A DNA stretch of 21,906 bases from DAOUGC01 sp034429695 (GTDB lineage Bacteria; Chloroflexota; Anaerolineae; Anaerolineales; Anaerolineaceae). A program made the position numbers and the translations under genes. This document shows positions 13,266 through 20,200 of this stretch, piece by piece. Every line of letters starts with the position of its first letter. Position 1 is the stretch's first letter. Location of the stretch: contig DAOUGC010000118.1 in assembly GCA_034429695.1 (NCBI GenBank), positions 1-21,906 of the forward strand, read 5' to 3'. The notes below the pieces were generated by a model. The model was not told the DNA's origin, did not search any database, and worked only from the letters and a program-made list of their open reading frames with translations.

Positions 13266-14174
13266 ATGGACATCTCCACATTAATGATCGCCAGACGCCT
13301 GCTGGCAAAAGCAGGCTGGATCGATTACGAGAAAATGACCGGACGGCGGCCAAGCAACCTGAAAGAGGAAATGGAAGCCGATCAGGTGTCGCTTTCTCCT
13401 GAAGCACGCCAGGTTGAAAAACCACATCAGGCATCCGCAACGCCGGGCAGCAATGAGGTGCATATCCGCCTGTCCGACCTGATCGACAAACTGCGCGGCT
13501 TTAATTCACCTGCCGGCGTGGAACAGGCGGCCAATGAAGCCGGCGTCACCATTGAAATGGTGCACGAGGAAATTCATATTGAGCTGGAATTTACCTCACG
13601 CAGCTCCGAGCCTTTTCAGGGATTAATCAAGCACGACAATAAAAACGCGGAAACCGACCGCTATCTGCTGTCTTTCAAAGACGGGCAGACCTTCACCATC
13701 CACGACAAATGGACCAACCGCTCCACCACCATCTGGGGCGACCCGCATGTGGATCTCTCTGACATGCAGGGTGCTGCCAATGGGGAATTTTCGGACCTGA
13801 AAAGCAGCAACTCCCACACCACCCTTATGCTGCAGGACGGCACACGCGTCACCTTTACCGCCCAGGACAACGGCATCATCGAAGCCGTGGACATCTTCAA
13901 GGATGGACAACATCTACAGGGGCTGGGTGCTGCGCATGAAGACTGGCAGGCAAACCCACTTTTCTCGGGTGATATTGATCAACGCAGCGACAGTCTGGTC
14001 AGCCGGGGCGATGTGGTATACGCGGGTGGAGACGGTAACGACTGGTTCGATGCAGCCCGCCGCCTGGTATGGGGCAAGACCACCGGACCCACGGCCGTAA
14101 CCCGTCCATTGACCTATCTGGAACTATCCTACCGCCAGTCGATCTCGCGCACTTCCATTCAAGTCACCGCCTGA
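13266..14174 (+). CDS. DUF1521/MIIA-like protein with GDPHVD self-cleavage motif
   Basis: A 302-residue protein. Its centre matches the DUF1521 metal-ion-inducible autocleavage (MIIA) type: TTIWGDPHVDLSDMQG (154-169), then GEFSDLKSSNSHTTLMLQDGTRVTF. In NopE1, a type III effector of Bradyrhizobium, calcium causes cleavage between Asp and Pro of GD-PHVD; here that is Asp159/Pro160, with the hexamer identical. Around residue 254, GGDGNDWFD fits a single RTX calcium-binding nonapeptide. The N-terminal 60 residues are polar, contain VSLSPEAR, and lack a signal peptide or membrane helix, so any export would be non-Sec. A strong AAGGAGG lies 5 nt before the ATG. Flanked by terminators, so monocistronic. 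Its role here is unknown. Confidence 0.8.
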   Translation: MDISTLMIARRLLAKAGWIDYEKMTGRRPSNLKEEMEADQVSLSPEARQVEKPHQASATPGSNEVHIRLSDLIDKLRGFNSPAGVEQAANEAGVTIEMVHEEIHIELEFTSRSSEPFQGLIKHDNKNAETDRYLLSFKDGQTFTIHDKWTNRSTTIWGDPHVDLSDMQGAANGEFSDLKSSNSHTTLMLQDGTRVTFTAQDNGIIEAVDIFKDGQHLQGLGAAHEDWQANPLFSGDIDQRSDSLVSRGDVVYAGGDGNDWFDAARRLVWGKTTGPTAVTRPLTYLELSYRQSISRTSIQVTA

Positions 14175-14201
14175 TTCGCTCACTGTCAATCTGTATACGA
14201 A

Positions 14202-14229
14202 AAACCGGACGGTGCCCGCCGTCCGGTTT
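14202..14229. terminator. Bidirectional terminator between GDPHVD gene and beta-lactamase
   Basis: An 11-bp perfect stem (AAACCGGACGG/CCGTCCGGTTT) with a 6-nt loop, A-rich on the left and T-rich on the right. It lies between the two convergent stop codons (14174 and 14237) and can serve both. Confidence 0.82.
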
Positions 14230-14236
14230 GTTTGGA

Positions 14237-15124
14237 TCAAGGGGTATCCCCTGGCAAAATCTCCAACTCCATTAGCACCTCGCGGGTGATGTCAATGCGG
14301 CTCTCCTGAAACATTTCCACCGGTTCGGGCATGTGCAGCAGGGTGGCGAAGGTGTAAGTCACACCATCTTTCTCCACATAACCAACCCACCAGCCCACCT
14401 GTTCCTTTACACGGGCAGTGTAGCCGGTCTTTGCCCGCAGGGTATATTCCGGCGTCTCCTCCAGGATCATCAATTCCCTGACCAACGCCTGATGGTTGGT
14501 TGAAAAAGGCAGGTCATCGGCTTGCAAACGGCGTAAAAACTCCACCTGCTGGTCAGGGCTGATTCTCAATTCACCCTCCAGCCAGAAGGTGTCAATCTCA
14601 CCACCGATGTCGGCATTGCCGTAAGGGATGCTCTCCACATACGAACGCATGCGCTCTGCACCCACCCGGCGTGCCAGTTCCTGGTAATACCAAACCACGC
14701 TGTTTTGAAACGCGCTGCGCAGGTCATGGTCTTGATTCCAGCTTTCAATGGGCCACTGCCTGCCGTCCCAGGTCATGACCATGTCAGCGCCGCTGATCAC
14801 GCCGCTTTGCAGTCCGATTAATGTGTTGGGGATTTTAAAAGTTGACGCCGGCAGGAAAGCCTGCGCGGCAAGCTGTGGGTTATACCGCAAGGTGCAGCCA
14901 GTGGAACCATCATGCAAAACCACTGCACCTTCCACATGGCGTTCTTCAAAGTAAACGCCCCATTCAGGGTGTTCTTCGCTGCATGGCTGAGTCGGGTCTG
15001 CGGGGAGGGTCGCCACTTCGGGTACAACGGCGGCTTCTGAGGGCGATGGCTGCACCGGCTGACAGCCAGCCAGAATTACCACCAGCCCAAACAATGCCAA
15101 CATCATTGGTGAAAAGGTCTTCAT
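14237..15124 (-). CDS. Class D (OXA-type) beta-lactamase lipoprotein
   Basis: A 295-residue serine beta-lactamase-family enzyme, predicted to hydrolyse beta-lactams from the outer face of the membrane. The signal peptide ends in a lipobox (VILAGC, Cys21), so it is membrane-anchored. All class D landmarks are present: active-site STFK with Ser94 and Lys97, SVV (142-144), YGN (168-170), the omega-loop WLEG (181-184) and KTG (232-234). Lys97 is the residue normally carboxylated. The start at 15124 is chosen for the GGAAGG upstream and because the signal peptide begins there; a longer open frame only adds non-signal sequence. The same domain occurs in BlaR1-type sensors, but there is no sensor helix bundle here. 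It lies 79 nt downstream of a truncated response regulator. Confidence 0.9.
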   Translation of the reverse strand: MKTFSPMMLALFGLVVILAGCQPVQPSPSEAAVVPEVATLPADPTQPCSEEHPEWGVYFEERHVEGAVVLHDGSTGCTLRYNPQLAAQAFLPASTFKIPNTLIGLQSGVISGADMVMTWDGRQWPIESWNQDHDLRSAFQNSVVWYYQELARRVGAERMRSYVESIPYGNADIGGEIDTFWLEGELRISPDQQVEFLRRLQADDLPFSTNHQALVRELMILEETPEYTLRAKTGYTARVKEQVGWWVGYVEKDGVTYTFATLLHMPEPVEMFQESRIDITREVLMELEILPGDTP

Positions 15125-15203
15125 GGTTTCCTTCCGGGGTTTGAATAGAGGTTTGGAACCCATGAAGGATAACACGAATTCAACGCCAAGCGGTGAAAAA
15201 TAT

Positions 15204-15611
15204 TTATGACAGAGCGATGCGCGCGGACACCCAAATCTTTCCGTCCCGGCACACCTGGCGAATTGCCTCAATGATCGTGCACGGGTCATCGTCCTTCAAA
15301 ATGTACCCCGCCGCACCGGTCTCCAGCAGCCCCAGGACATAATATTTGTCATCATACGCAGAAAAGGCGATGCAGCGTACCGCCGAACCTGCTTCGGTCA
15401 GGCTGCGCGCCACTTCCACCCCGTCCTTGCCCGGCATTTGCATATCCAGTAACAGGACATCTGGGTTTAATTTTTCCACCATTTCCAGCGCTTCAATGCC
15501 ATTACTGGCTTCCCCCACAACCTGAATGTCCTTGAACTGTCCAAGGAATTTTTGGATTCCGACGCGCATGAGTTTATGGTCGTCGGCGATTAGCACGCTG
15601 ATGGGTTTCAT
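15204..15611 (-). CDS. Response regulator receiver, DNA-binding domain missing
   Basis: A 135-residue protein consisting only of a NarL/LuxR-class receiver domain. Phosphorylation residues are intact: acidic pair Asp10-Asp11, phosphoacceptor Asp56 in LLLDMQMPG, Ser84 and Lys106. The sequence breaks off at the linker (GKIWVSARIALS), where NarL-type regulators continue for about 65 residues into a helix-turn-helix. The next 80 nt show no LTxRE-type sequence in any frame, so the output domain has been deleted rather than frameshifted. SD GGGGAGG sits inside the end of the kinase remnant upstream. It may act as a standalone receiver or be decaying with its kinase. Confidence 0.82.
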   Translation of the reverse strand: MKPISVLIADDHKLMRVGIQKFLGQFKDIQVVGEASNGIEALEMVEKLNPDVLLLDMQMPGKDGVEVARSLTEAGSAVRCIAFSAYDDKYYVLGLLETGAAGYILKDDDPCTIIEAIRQVCRDGKIWVSARIALS

Positions 15612-15618
15612 CGGTATT

Positions 15619-15917
15619 CTATGCCTCCCCGGTCATCCTTCCCGGCGCGCGGATCTGAATTCTCGTTCCGGCGTCCGGTCCTGTTCCAACCAGTAACGCG
15701 TCACCACTCACATCACCACGTTCTCAAACACCCACCGCCCGAAATGCCCACTTCGGACAGGTCAATCCGGTTATCTGGCATGATTAATCATCTGGCACAG
15801 GATTCAACAAAACAGAGCCGTGAATAATTCATGACAGTATTTCATGTTTTTCAATAAATTCAATGCTTCGTTTGCCACCATAACAAATAAAACATCCTCC
15901 AGGTCCGTATTACGAAC
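15619..15917 (-). pseudogene. Decayed histidine kinase, HATPase domain remnant
   Basis: No open frame spans this region, but three minus-strand frames together spell a NarX/HisKA_3-type ATPase domain in the right order. The N-box-like DVLFVMVANEALNLLKN lies at about 15891-15841, the G1-box-like DNRIDLSEVGISGGGCLRT at 15775-15719, and the closing GPDAGTRIQIRAP at about 15684-15646. The EAL-to-DN distance is 94 nt, close to the 31-32 codons usual in the family. The segments are in different frames with in-frame stops (for example after LFTALFC), so it is broken by at least two indels. Its TAG stop (15621-15619) overlaps the regulator's ribosome-site region as in an intact kinase-regulator pair. 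The remnant's upstream half is more A/T-rich than its neighbours. Histidine and sensor domains are not found. Confidence 0.6.
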
Positions 15918-16074
15918 CTTTCATCCACCCATCTCCAATATAAAAAGCAGGGAATTACTATTTTTACCCCCCCACTTATGTTGACCAATTCAATAATAAA
16001 CCGTGCTTCTATTATGCCAGAAAATTTTGCTTTTACAAGCAATGAAAAAGTTAAGAGATTCCCGGTTAAATCAG
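15918..16074. other. AT-rich intergenic region
   Basis: About 160 nt of A/T-rich DNA with a run of seven C at 15967-15973 and several very short ORFs. Apart from the leftward promoter at 16011-16038, I can support no gene in it. It is probably where the missing sensor and dimerisation part of the histidine kinase was lost. Confidence 0.5.
16011..16038 (-). promoter_or_regulatory. Predicted sigma-70 promoter upstream of the kinase remnant
   Basis: TTGTAA (minus strand, 16038-16033) and CATAAT (16016-16011) are separated by 16 nt. The start near 16004 would transcribe the kinase remnant, the receiver gene and perhaps the beta-lactamase. Confidence 0.45.
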
Positions 16075-16104
16075 AGGAGCGCCGTTGATGCCTCCGGCGC
16101 TCCT
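16075..16104 (-). terminator. Probable terminator of the ABC-2 exporter operon
   Basis: A perfect 10-bp GC-rich stem (AGGAGCGCCG/CGGCGCTCCT) with a 10-nt loop lies 19 nt after the last permease stop codon. The leftward tail has only a short ATTT, so termination may be partial. Confidence 0.55.
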
Positions 16105-16122
16105 GCAGCAAGGATAATGATC

Positions 16123-16914
16123 TCAGGACGATGCACTGGCGTAACGTTTCAGCCCCAACCGGAACAACGCCGATGCGCCCAGAAAAGCCAGGGGAGCCAG
16201 CGCCAGGCTGCCGACCAGCACGGGCAGGGGCAGACGCCCCACCAGCGCCTGGGCAGGGATGGTGGTCATCAACCCCACCGGGATGATCCAGGTCAACACC
16301 AGCTTCAACCAGCCAGGGTAAATTCCCACCGGGTAACGCGCCAGTTGGAACACGCCGTCAAACAACCAGGTATAAAGGAAGTCGGGCGCCCAGAAAACCA
16401 GCGCCGAGCAAGCCAGCAGCAGCGCATACAGCACCACCAGACCTGCCAGCAGGGTGATGACAAACACCAGGGTTTGAGCCAGGCTCAATTGTGCCCCAAG
16501 CTGCAGCATGGCGGCGCCCAACACACCCAGACCCAGCAGCACATCCAGCAGGGAAAATAACTGCCAGTGGCGCACCGAGACGAAGAACTGCACCCCCACC
16601 GGTCTGAGCAGGGTGAAGTCAAAGCGGCCGGTAAACACGTCGCCGCCCAGACCCACCAGCGCATCAAAACTGGGTGACATGAACAGCCCGCGCAGCGCAC
16701 TGACCAGCAGATACACCCCCAGCAGCGCCAGCGCAGAGGGATAATCCCAGCCGTGCAGCGCCTGCACCTGCGAAAAGATCACCTGCAGGCTCATCACCCC
16801 CACCCCCAGTTGCAGCAAGGAGTGCAGCAGCTTGATCCAGAAGTTGGCGCGGTAAGCCATCTCCTGCTGGGCGGATGCCTGAAGAAAGCGGTTGATTAAT
16901 CGAAATGCGCGCAT
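16123..16914 (-). CDS. ABC-2 exporter permease (DUF990 family), second subunit
   Basis: A 263-residue membrane protein with about six helices, of the ABC-2 permease group formerly called DUF990 (ABC2_membrane_6). The N-terminus (RAFRLINRFLQASAQQEMAYRANFW) is an amphipathic lead-in typical of these exporters. SGSK-like receptors are absent, so it is an exporter rather than an importer. The start at 16914 is preceded by GGGAGG at 5 nt and lies 1 nt after the stop of the partner permease; a longer frame to 17016 would run back into that gene. It pairs as a heterodimer with the upstream permease, powered by the ATPase. The cargo is unknown. Confidence 0.82.
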   Translation of the reverse strand: MRAFRLINRFLQASAQQEMAYRANFWIKLLHSLLQLGVGVMSLQVIFSQVQALHGWDYPSALALLGVYLLVSALRGLFMSPSFDALVGLGGDVFTGRFDFTLLRPVGVQFFVSVRHWQLFSLLDVLLGLGVLGAAMLQLGAQLSLAQTLVFVITLLAGLVVLYALLLACSALVFWAPDFLYTWLFDGVFQLARYPVGIYPGWLKLVLTWIIPVGLMTTIPAQALVGRLPLPVLVGSLALAPLAFLGASALFRLGLKRYASASS

Positions 16915-16915
16915 G

Positions 16916-17707
16916 TCAACCTCCCACCGCTGAATAATGTCGAACGCCCCGGTTCCACACCCAGGCCGAGAGCGCCAGGGCAACCGCCAGCCAGCCAGCC
17001 TGAACGGCAAAGCCAAGCACCAGTTGGCTGCCGCTCACCTGCCCGGTCAACACTTCCACTGGAAAACCAACCATGTAGCGGAAGGGCAGCACCCGCGCCA
17101 GCCCCTGCAGGAAACCCGGCAGCAGACCCACCGGCGCCACCATGCCAGCCAGCAGAAAAACCAGTGCATCCTGCAGAGCCAGCAGCGCATCAGCGCGGGT
17201 TGCCCAGAACGCCAGCATTGCCAGCCACAGACCCCAGAAGAAACGCAACCCCCACGCCAGCAGCAGTGAGATGAAAAACAATCCCACCTGCCCGGGCGTG
17301 GTCTCCAGCCGGGGATGCAGCACCAGCGCCAGAATAATCGCCACCGGTGTGGTGAATACCATGTAAACCACCTTGCCAGCCAGTTCTGACGAGAGCACAT
17401 TGAACACCACCGCCATGGGGCGCAACAGCCACGGGGTGATCAACCCCTCGCGGATCATATCGCCGACCGTCCAGTTGGTTTGCGAATAGGTAATCTGATT
17501 GACCAGGATCAGCACCAGGTAGTAAGCCACAAACCCGGCGCGCGTCTGGCCATTAAGTGTGCCGTCGCCCACCACCGAAGTCCACACGAACAGGTACATT
17601 AATGGCGGGATCATCCAGCCAAACGCCAGCAGGAAGAAGAAGCTGCGGTACTGCATCCAGGAAGCCCAGGTGCGCCCGATTAAAGCCATGCCGCCGCGCA
17701 GGTTCAC
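16916..17707 (-). CDS. ABC-2 exporter permease (DUF990 family), first subunit
   Basis: A 263-residue permease with about six membrane helices. Features include the SFFFLLAFGWMIPPLMYLFV first helix, the NQITYSQTNWTVGDMIREG segment and LLRPMAVVFNVL, which match this exporter family. The middle PLLPGFLQGLARVLPFRYM-like loop (LLPGFLQGLARVLPFRYM) is a common feature of its permeases. It starts with GTG; the last bases of the ATPase gene form GTGA, so translation is coupled. It works as one half of the channel with the next gene. Confidence 0.82.
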   Translation of the reverse strand: MNLRGGMALIGRTWASWMQYRSFFFLLAFGWMIPPLMYLFVWTSVVGDGTLNGQTRAGFVAYYLVLILVNQITYSQTNWTVGDMIREGLITPWLLRPMAVVFNVLSSELAGKVVYMVFTTPVAIILALVLHPRLETTPGQVGLFFISLLLAWGLRFFWGLWLAMLAFWATRADALLALQDALVFLLAGMVAPVGLLPGFLQGLARVLPFRYMVGFPVEVLTGQVSGSQLVLGFAVQAGWLAVALALSAWVWNRGVRHYSAVGG

Positions 17708-18696
17708 AGCCCACCTCCCTGATAGATCTGGTCGATCACCGCTTCTATCGGCGGGTCCTCCACCGACAGGTCGTTGACCGGAAGGGTGTTGAGCAAATGA
17801 GCGGTAAAAGCGGGGGTCTCGTCACGCTGCACGCGCAGGGTCACGCGCCCATTTTCCTGTTCCAGCAGACTGGCACATTCCGGCAGGGGTGTGCCGTCCT
17901 TCCAGCCGCCATTGCCCAGCGCCACCCGCACCAGTTTGAAGGGCGCCAGACGCGCCGCCAGGCCGCTCAAAGCCCCATCATAGATCAGGCTGCCCTCATG
18001 GATTAGCAGCACGCGCGGGCACAGCGCCACCACATCGGCCATGTAGTGGCTGGTCAGGATCACGGTTGCCCCGCTGATCTGGTTGTACTCGGCGATGAAG
18101 CGCCGCAGGCGCACCTGCATGGAGATGTCCAGCCCCAGGGTGGGTTCATCCAGAAACAGCACCCGCGGGTTGTGCAGCAGCCCTGCCACCAGTTCGCACT
18201 TCATGCGCTCACCCAGCGAAAAGTTGCGCACCGGCCGGGTAAGCAGATCGCCCATGTCCAGCAGGTCAATCAGGCGGTCCAGCCGCTGTTTGTAATCCGC
18301 AGGAGGAATGTTGTAGATCTCAGCCAGCACCTTGAAGTTGTCCAGCGGGGGAATGTCCCAGATCATCTGGCTTTTGTTGCCCAACACCATGCTGATGCTG
18401 TGCAGAAACGGGTACTCGCGTTTCCACGGCTGAAAGCCCGCCACGCTGGCCTCACCGGCGCTGGGATGCAGCAAGCCGGAGAGCATTTTGAGCGTGGTGG
18501 TTTTGCCCGCGCCGTTTGGCCCGATGAAACCCACCATCTCCCCTGGTTGAATATTGAAGCTGATCGCGCGCACAGCTTCGACCTCGGTGTACTCGCGCTT
18601 GAACAACGCCTTTACCGAGGCGCGCAACCCGGGCTCGCGCACGGGCACGCGGTAGGTCTTGGATAACCGTTCGACTTGAATGTGAGCAGTGGTCAT
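17704..18696 (-). CDS. ABC exporter ATPase
   Basis: A 330-residue ATPase that drives the two downstream permeases. Walker A is GPNGAGKT (about 59-66), the signature is FSLGERMK, a degenerate LSGGQ typical of this exporter group, and Walker B is VLFLDEPTLGLD with the H-loop in LTSHYMAD. A C-terminal extension of about 90 residues after the nucleotide-binding core ends in DPPIEAVIDQIYQ; this extension is common in drug- and polysaccharide-type exporter ATPases. The ATG is preceded by GAGGAGG. The three genes form one operon with a 4-nt overlap and a 1-nt gap. Confidence 0.92.
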   Translation of the reverse strand: MTTAHIQVERLSKTYRVPVREPGLRASVKALFKREYTEVEAVRAISFNIQPGEMVGFIGPNGAGKTTTLKMLSGLLHPSAGEASVAGFQPWKREYPFLHSISMVLGNKSQMIWDIPPLDNFKVLAEIYNIPPADYKQRLDRLIDLLDMGDLLTRPVRNFSLGERMKCELVAGLLHNPRVLFLDEPTLGLDISMQVRLRRFIAEYNQISGATVILTSHYMADVVALCPRVLLIHEGSLIYDGALSGLAARLAPFKLVRVALGNGGWKDGTPLPECASLLEQENGRVTLRVQRDETPAFTAHLLNTLPVNDLSVEDPPIEAVIDQIYQGGGL

Positions 18697-18782
18697 GCTG
18701 CCTCCTCATTGGATTAATTTCATTCTAAAACATTGGTGTCCAAATGGAGGGTTTGGAGGAGGCGTTGGGTAATCTTAAAGTC

Positions 18783-18812
18783 CTGAAAAATACCCCCTGG
18801 ATGGAATATACT
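18783..18812 (+). promoter_or_regulatory. Predicted promoter of the small P-loop kinase
   Basis: CTGAAA (18783-18788) and TATACT (18807-18812) are separated by 18 nt. The start near 18820 leaves about 25 nt before the GTG at 18846, which supports that start over the ATGs at 18744 and 18801. Confidence 0.4.
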
Positions 18813-18845
18813 CAGGTGACTGAAAATATTTATCTGGAGAAAAAC

Positions 18846-19313
18846 GTGGCAACCCTTCATCTGATGGTCGGACTTCCCTGTTCAGGAAAAACAACCCTGG
18901 CAAAACAGCTTGAACATGAACGCTCAGCGCTGCGCCTGACGCCGGATGAGTGGCAGATTGGTCTGTTCGGTCAGGACGCAGAAGAGCCGGAACACGACGC
19001 CAGGCATAATTTTGTAGAGGCCATGCTGTGGAAAATTGCCAGCCGGGCGCTGGAACTTGGAACCAACGTCATCCTCGATTTCGGCTTTTGGTCTCGTGAA
19101 GAACGCGAGGATTTCCGGCAGCGCGCAAAGCAACTGGGCGCCAGCAGTGAAGTGCACTATCTGGATGTATCCGATGAGGAACTGCTCAGACGGCTGAGAG
19201 TGCGAAACTCACAACCATCCCGGCAACATTTTTTCATTCCAGAAGAAAGCATGAAGGCGTGGATTGCCATCTTTCAGAAACCCACGCCCGATGAACTGGA
19301 ACGAAGAGAATAA
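18846..19313 (+). CDS. Small P-loop kinase (AAA_33 type)
   Basis: A 155-residue ATP-binding protein of the Zeta-toxin/AAA_33 small-kinase group. Walker A is GLPCSGKTT near residue 9, RLTPDEW gives the conserved substrate-site segment, and LELGTNVILDFGFWSREER holds the second acidic motif. LLRRLRVRN is the lid arginine region. Substrates of this group range from nucleotides to small metabolites; none is assigned. The start is GTG at 18846: GGAG lies 6 nt before it and the domain begins at once. Longer readings from 18744 lack a ribosome site. No antitoxin partner is adjacent, so a toxin role is not supported. Divergent from the exporter operon. Confidence 0.8.
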   Translation: MATLHLMVGLPCSGKTTLAKQLEHERSALRLTPDEWQIGLFGQDAEEPEHDARHNFVEAMLWKIASRALELGTNVILDFGFWSREEREDFRQRAKQLGASSEVHYLDVSDEELLRRLRVRNSQPSRQHFFIPEESMKAWIAIFQKPTPDELERRE

Positions 19314-19316
19314 ACG

Positions 19317-19355
19317 GCGGGTTGGGTTACATACGAAAGCGCAAGCGCAACCCGC
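19317..19355. terminator. Possible terminator between convergent genes
   Basis: An 8-bp inverted repeat (GCGGGTTG at 19317-19324, CAACCCGC at 19348-19355) with a 23-nt loop that can itself pair GCGC with GCGC. There is no T-run on either side, so an intrinsic terminator is uncertain. It lies between the convergent stops at 19313 and 19378. Confidence 0.35.
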
Positions 19356-19377
19356 TGGTACTCCCGCCAACCGGTTA

Positions 19378-20133
19378 TCACTTCACCACGGCATAGCGCA
19401 GCCAGACCCGTCCATTTTCACTTTTTTGAACATCCAGCAGATCCAGCCGGGTGGGCATCTCATCATCACCCAGGTCCGGCGCAGTGAACAACACTGGAGC
19501 GCTGGTGCCGCCAATGATCGCGGGCAGAAACTCAATGTTAATTTCATCCAGCAAACCGGCACGCAGCAGCGCTCCTCCCAGATGCCCCCCACCGGTCACC
19601 AAAAGCGTCTCCACCCCCAGCATGGTTTTCATTTTTTCAAATGCCCTGCCAAGGTCCACCCGGGTCTCACCCGCCACCAGGTAAGGCACTTCTTCACGCC
19701 GCAGATATTCCAGTGAAGCCAGCGGCGTTGAAGCACACACGAGAACCAGCAGGTAAAACCCCTTCCAGACTTCATCGGGTGATTCCTTGTACATCCAGCG
19801 CACCCGTCCGCGCCCGTCAACCACGCCGAACCAGCGCCTGCCTTCAATATTCATCTGATTTTCCGGCAGGTAGTCCTGCAGCAGATCCGCCGCGGGCAGA
19901 CTGGCAGGCGGCAGGTCACCCGCTGGTTGGTTGCGCGGTACAAACGAACCGCTGCCCTCCAGCGTGGCTTGCGGGCTTAGCTCCTCCATCAGACGTTCCA
20001 GGATCCCCGGTCCGCACGGCTGATCAATGGACTTCCAGCGTTCATCCCCGAACAACAATAGCCCGTTTTCAGTTATCGCAATGCGTCCGTCAACAGGCAC
20101 GCTATTATAGAATACGATCCTGGGTCTGTTCAT
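19378..20133 (-). CDS. RibD C-terminal/dihydrofolate reductase-like protein
   Basis: A 251-residue reductase-fold protein like the C-terminal domain of RibD, which uses NADPH to reduce a pyrimidine intermediate of riboflavin synthesis. Many standalone relatives have unknown substrates. It begins with RPRIVFYNSVPVDGRIA, equivalent to the 'S-x-DG-x-I' start. The cofactor-binding end is LLVTGGGHLGGALLRAGLLDEI (about 177-198), followed by FLPAIIGGTSAPVLF. An extra segment at about residues 60-95 is proline-rich and unlike the core. GGAGGGAG lies just before the ATG. It is 67 nt after the MerR gene in the same direction, so it may be its regulated neighbour. No other riboflavin gene is nearby. Confidence 0.82.
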   Translation of the reverse strand: MNRPRIVFYNSVPVDGRIAITENGLLLFGDERWKSIDQPCGPGILERLMEELSPQATLEGSGSFVPRNQPAGDLPPASLPAADLLQDYLPENQMNIEGRRWFGVVDGRGRVRWMYKESPDEVWKGFYLLVLVCASTPLASLEYLRREEVPYLVAGETRVDLGRAFEKMKTMLGVETLLVTGGGHLGGALLRAGLLDEINIEFLPAIIGGTSAPVLFTAPDLGDDEMPTRLDLLDVQKSENGRVWLRYAVVK

Positions 20134-20200
20134 ACTCCCTCCAATGTTTTTCTGTTTCTTTCATCATAGAACCATGGTGCACAACTGTAGGGTTGAGCGA

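Noticed and set aside
13999..14060. RTX toxin-like calcium repeat in the GDPHVD protein
   Set aside because: Only one GGxGxDxxx nonapeptide is present; RTX domains need several in tandem. It is mentioned as a possible single calcium site, not as an RTX protein.
13266..14174. von Willebrand type D domain, which also carries GDPH cleavage sites
   Set aside because: The cysteine pattern of vWD domains is absent and the full GDPHVD context fits DUF1521/MIIA better.
15860..16111. Open frame of 83 codons in the AT-rich region
   Set aside because: No ribosome site, low-quality composition, and its 3' end overlaps the histidine-kinase remnant in another frame.
18846..19313. Zeta-type toxin of a toxin-antitoxin pair
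   Set aside because: The P-loop kinase fold is related, but no small antitoxin gene lies beside it and its length and motifs suit a housekeeping small-molecule kinase.
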